Shown: one piece after another, positions 9,234 to 9,492 of the stretch
Layout: each line of letters begins with the position of its first letter
Position numbering within the stretch: position 1 is the stretch's first letter
Assembly (NCBI GenBank): GCA_021792815.1
Contig: JAJYTX010000078.1
Span: 1-9,492 of the forward strand
Origin: Pseudomonadota bacterium
GTDB taxonomy: Bacteria > Pseudomonadota > Gammaproteobacteria > Steroidobacterales > Steroidobacteraceae
DNA length: 9,492 nucleotides
Reading direction: 5' to 3'
Position numbers and translations under genes: made by a program
The notes under the pieces: generated by a model
The model's input: the letters and a program-made list of their open reading frames with translations, nothing else
The model's database searches: none
What the model was told of the DNA's origin: nothing

Positions 9234-9425
9234 TCAGCGGCCTTCATCGCAGTCGATCTCGTCGCGCACGCCGACGAGGTCCTCTCCGTCACCCATGGGG
9301 GTATAGGCCGCGAGCATGGATCGCTCGCGACCGTCGGCCTGCGCCGCGGAGAGCCAGCACTGCTTTTGTGTCGCATTCAGCGTGTCCCACCCGGCACTCG
9401 CCATCGCTTCGTATAGGCCGCTCAT
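9234..9425 (-). CDS. small protein of unknown function (63 aa)
   Basis: I do not recognise a family. The product is short and acidic, starting MSGLYEAMASAGWDTLNATQ and ending DEIDCDEGR, with no signal peptide, membrane segment or metal-binding cluster (two isolated cysteines). Evidence that it is real: a GGAG box at 9434-9437 spaced 8 nt from ATG 9425, an ATGA overlap with the stop of the gene upstream, and a stop codon that ends one base before the preferred ATG of the HTH gene downstream. This tight spacing indicates an operon with translational coupling, as in phage early regions. Confidence 0.6.
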   Translation of the reverse strand: MSGLYEAMASAGWDTLNATQKQCWLSAAQADGRERSMLAAYTPMGDGEDLVGVRDEIDCDEGR

Positions 9426-9492
9426 GTCGCGCTCTCCACGCTGCCTCCCAGGGCAGCGATGGCGGAGCGGGCCGCCTGCGTGTCCGGGCCTG
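9422..9492 (-). CDS. C-terminal end of an unknown island gene (5' part beyond window)
   Basis: Reading leftward from the window edge, one frame gives GPDTQAARSAIAALGGSVE and then SAT followed by TGA at 9424-9422. Its third codon positions are nearly all G or C, and its stop overlaps the next ATG as ATGA, both of which support real coding. Only 22 residues are visible, too few to assign a family. It is the first visible gene of the leftward small-gene cluster. Confidence 0.5.
   Translation of the reverse strand, partial: GPDTQAARSAIAALGGSVESAT

Overview
The window looks like a piece of a high-GC proteobacterial chromosome, most likely a gammaproteobacterium. The basis is the conserved gene order ftsK-lolA-rarA-serS, which is also found in E. 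coli, together with strong GC preference at third codon positions and an outer-membrane biogenesis gene (lolA) plus a TonB-dependent receptor. I cannot place it to genus from sequence alone.

Bases 1-4649 are a tightly packed core operon on the + strand. It holds the C-terminal part of ftsK (DNA translocase, cut by the window edge), lolA (lipoprotein chaperone, 6 bp downstream), rarA (AAA+ ATPase, GTGA overlap with lolA) and serS (seryl-tRNA synthetase, ATGA overlap with rarA). A 20-bp hairpin starts directly after the serS stop codon and probably closes the transcript. Its three G-U pairs mean it folds fully only as + strand RNA.

Bases 4650-7684 hold two accessory metabolic genes. The first is a FecA-like TonB-dependent outer-membrane receptor, whose 204-bp upstream region contains an AT-rich dyad, a possible -10 box and an 11-bp perfect hairpin close to the GTG start. 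The second is a small FMN-dependent nitroreductase-family protein with its own candidate extended -10 promoter.

Bases 7778-7867 encode tRNA-Ser(UGA) with an encoded CCA end. Directly behind it is what looks like the left end of an integrative element (island or prophage). A P4-type tyrosine integrase lies on the + strand. Converging on it from the right, on the - strand, are an excisionase-like helix-turn-helix protein, a 63-aa protein of unknown function, and the C-terminal end of another gene; the last three overlap or abut as in an operon. The 130 bp between tRNA and integrase contain short direct and inverted repeats that could be integrase arm sites or operators.

The island cargo lies beyond the window, so no complete novel system is visible. 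The most informative places to look are the tRNA/integrase junction, the unknown small island genes and the structured leader of the receptor gene.
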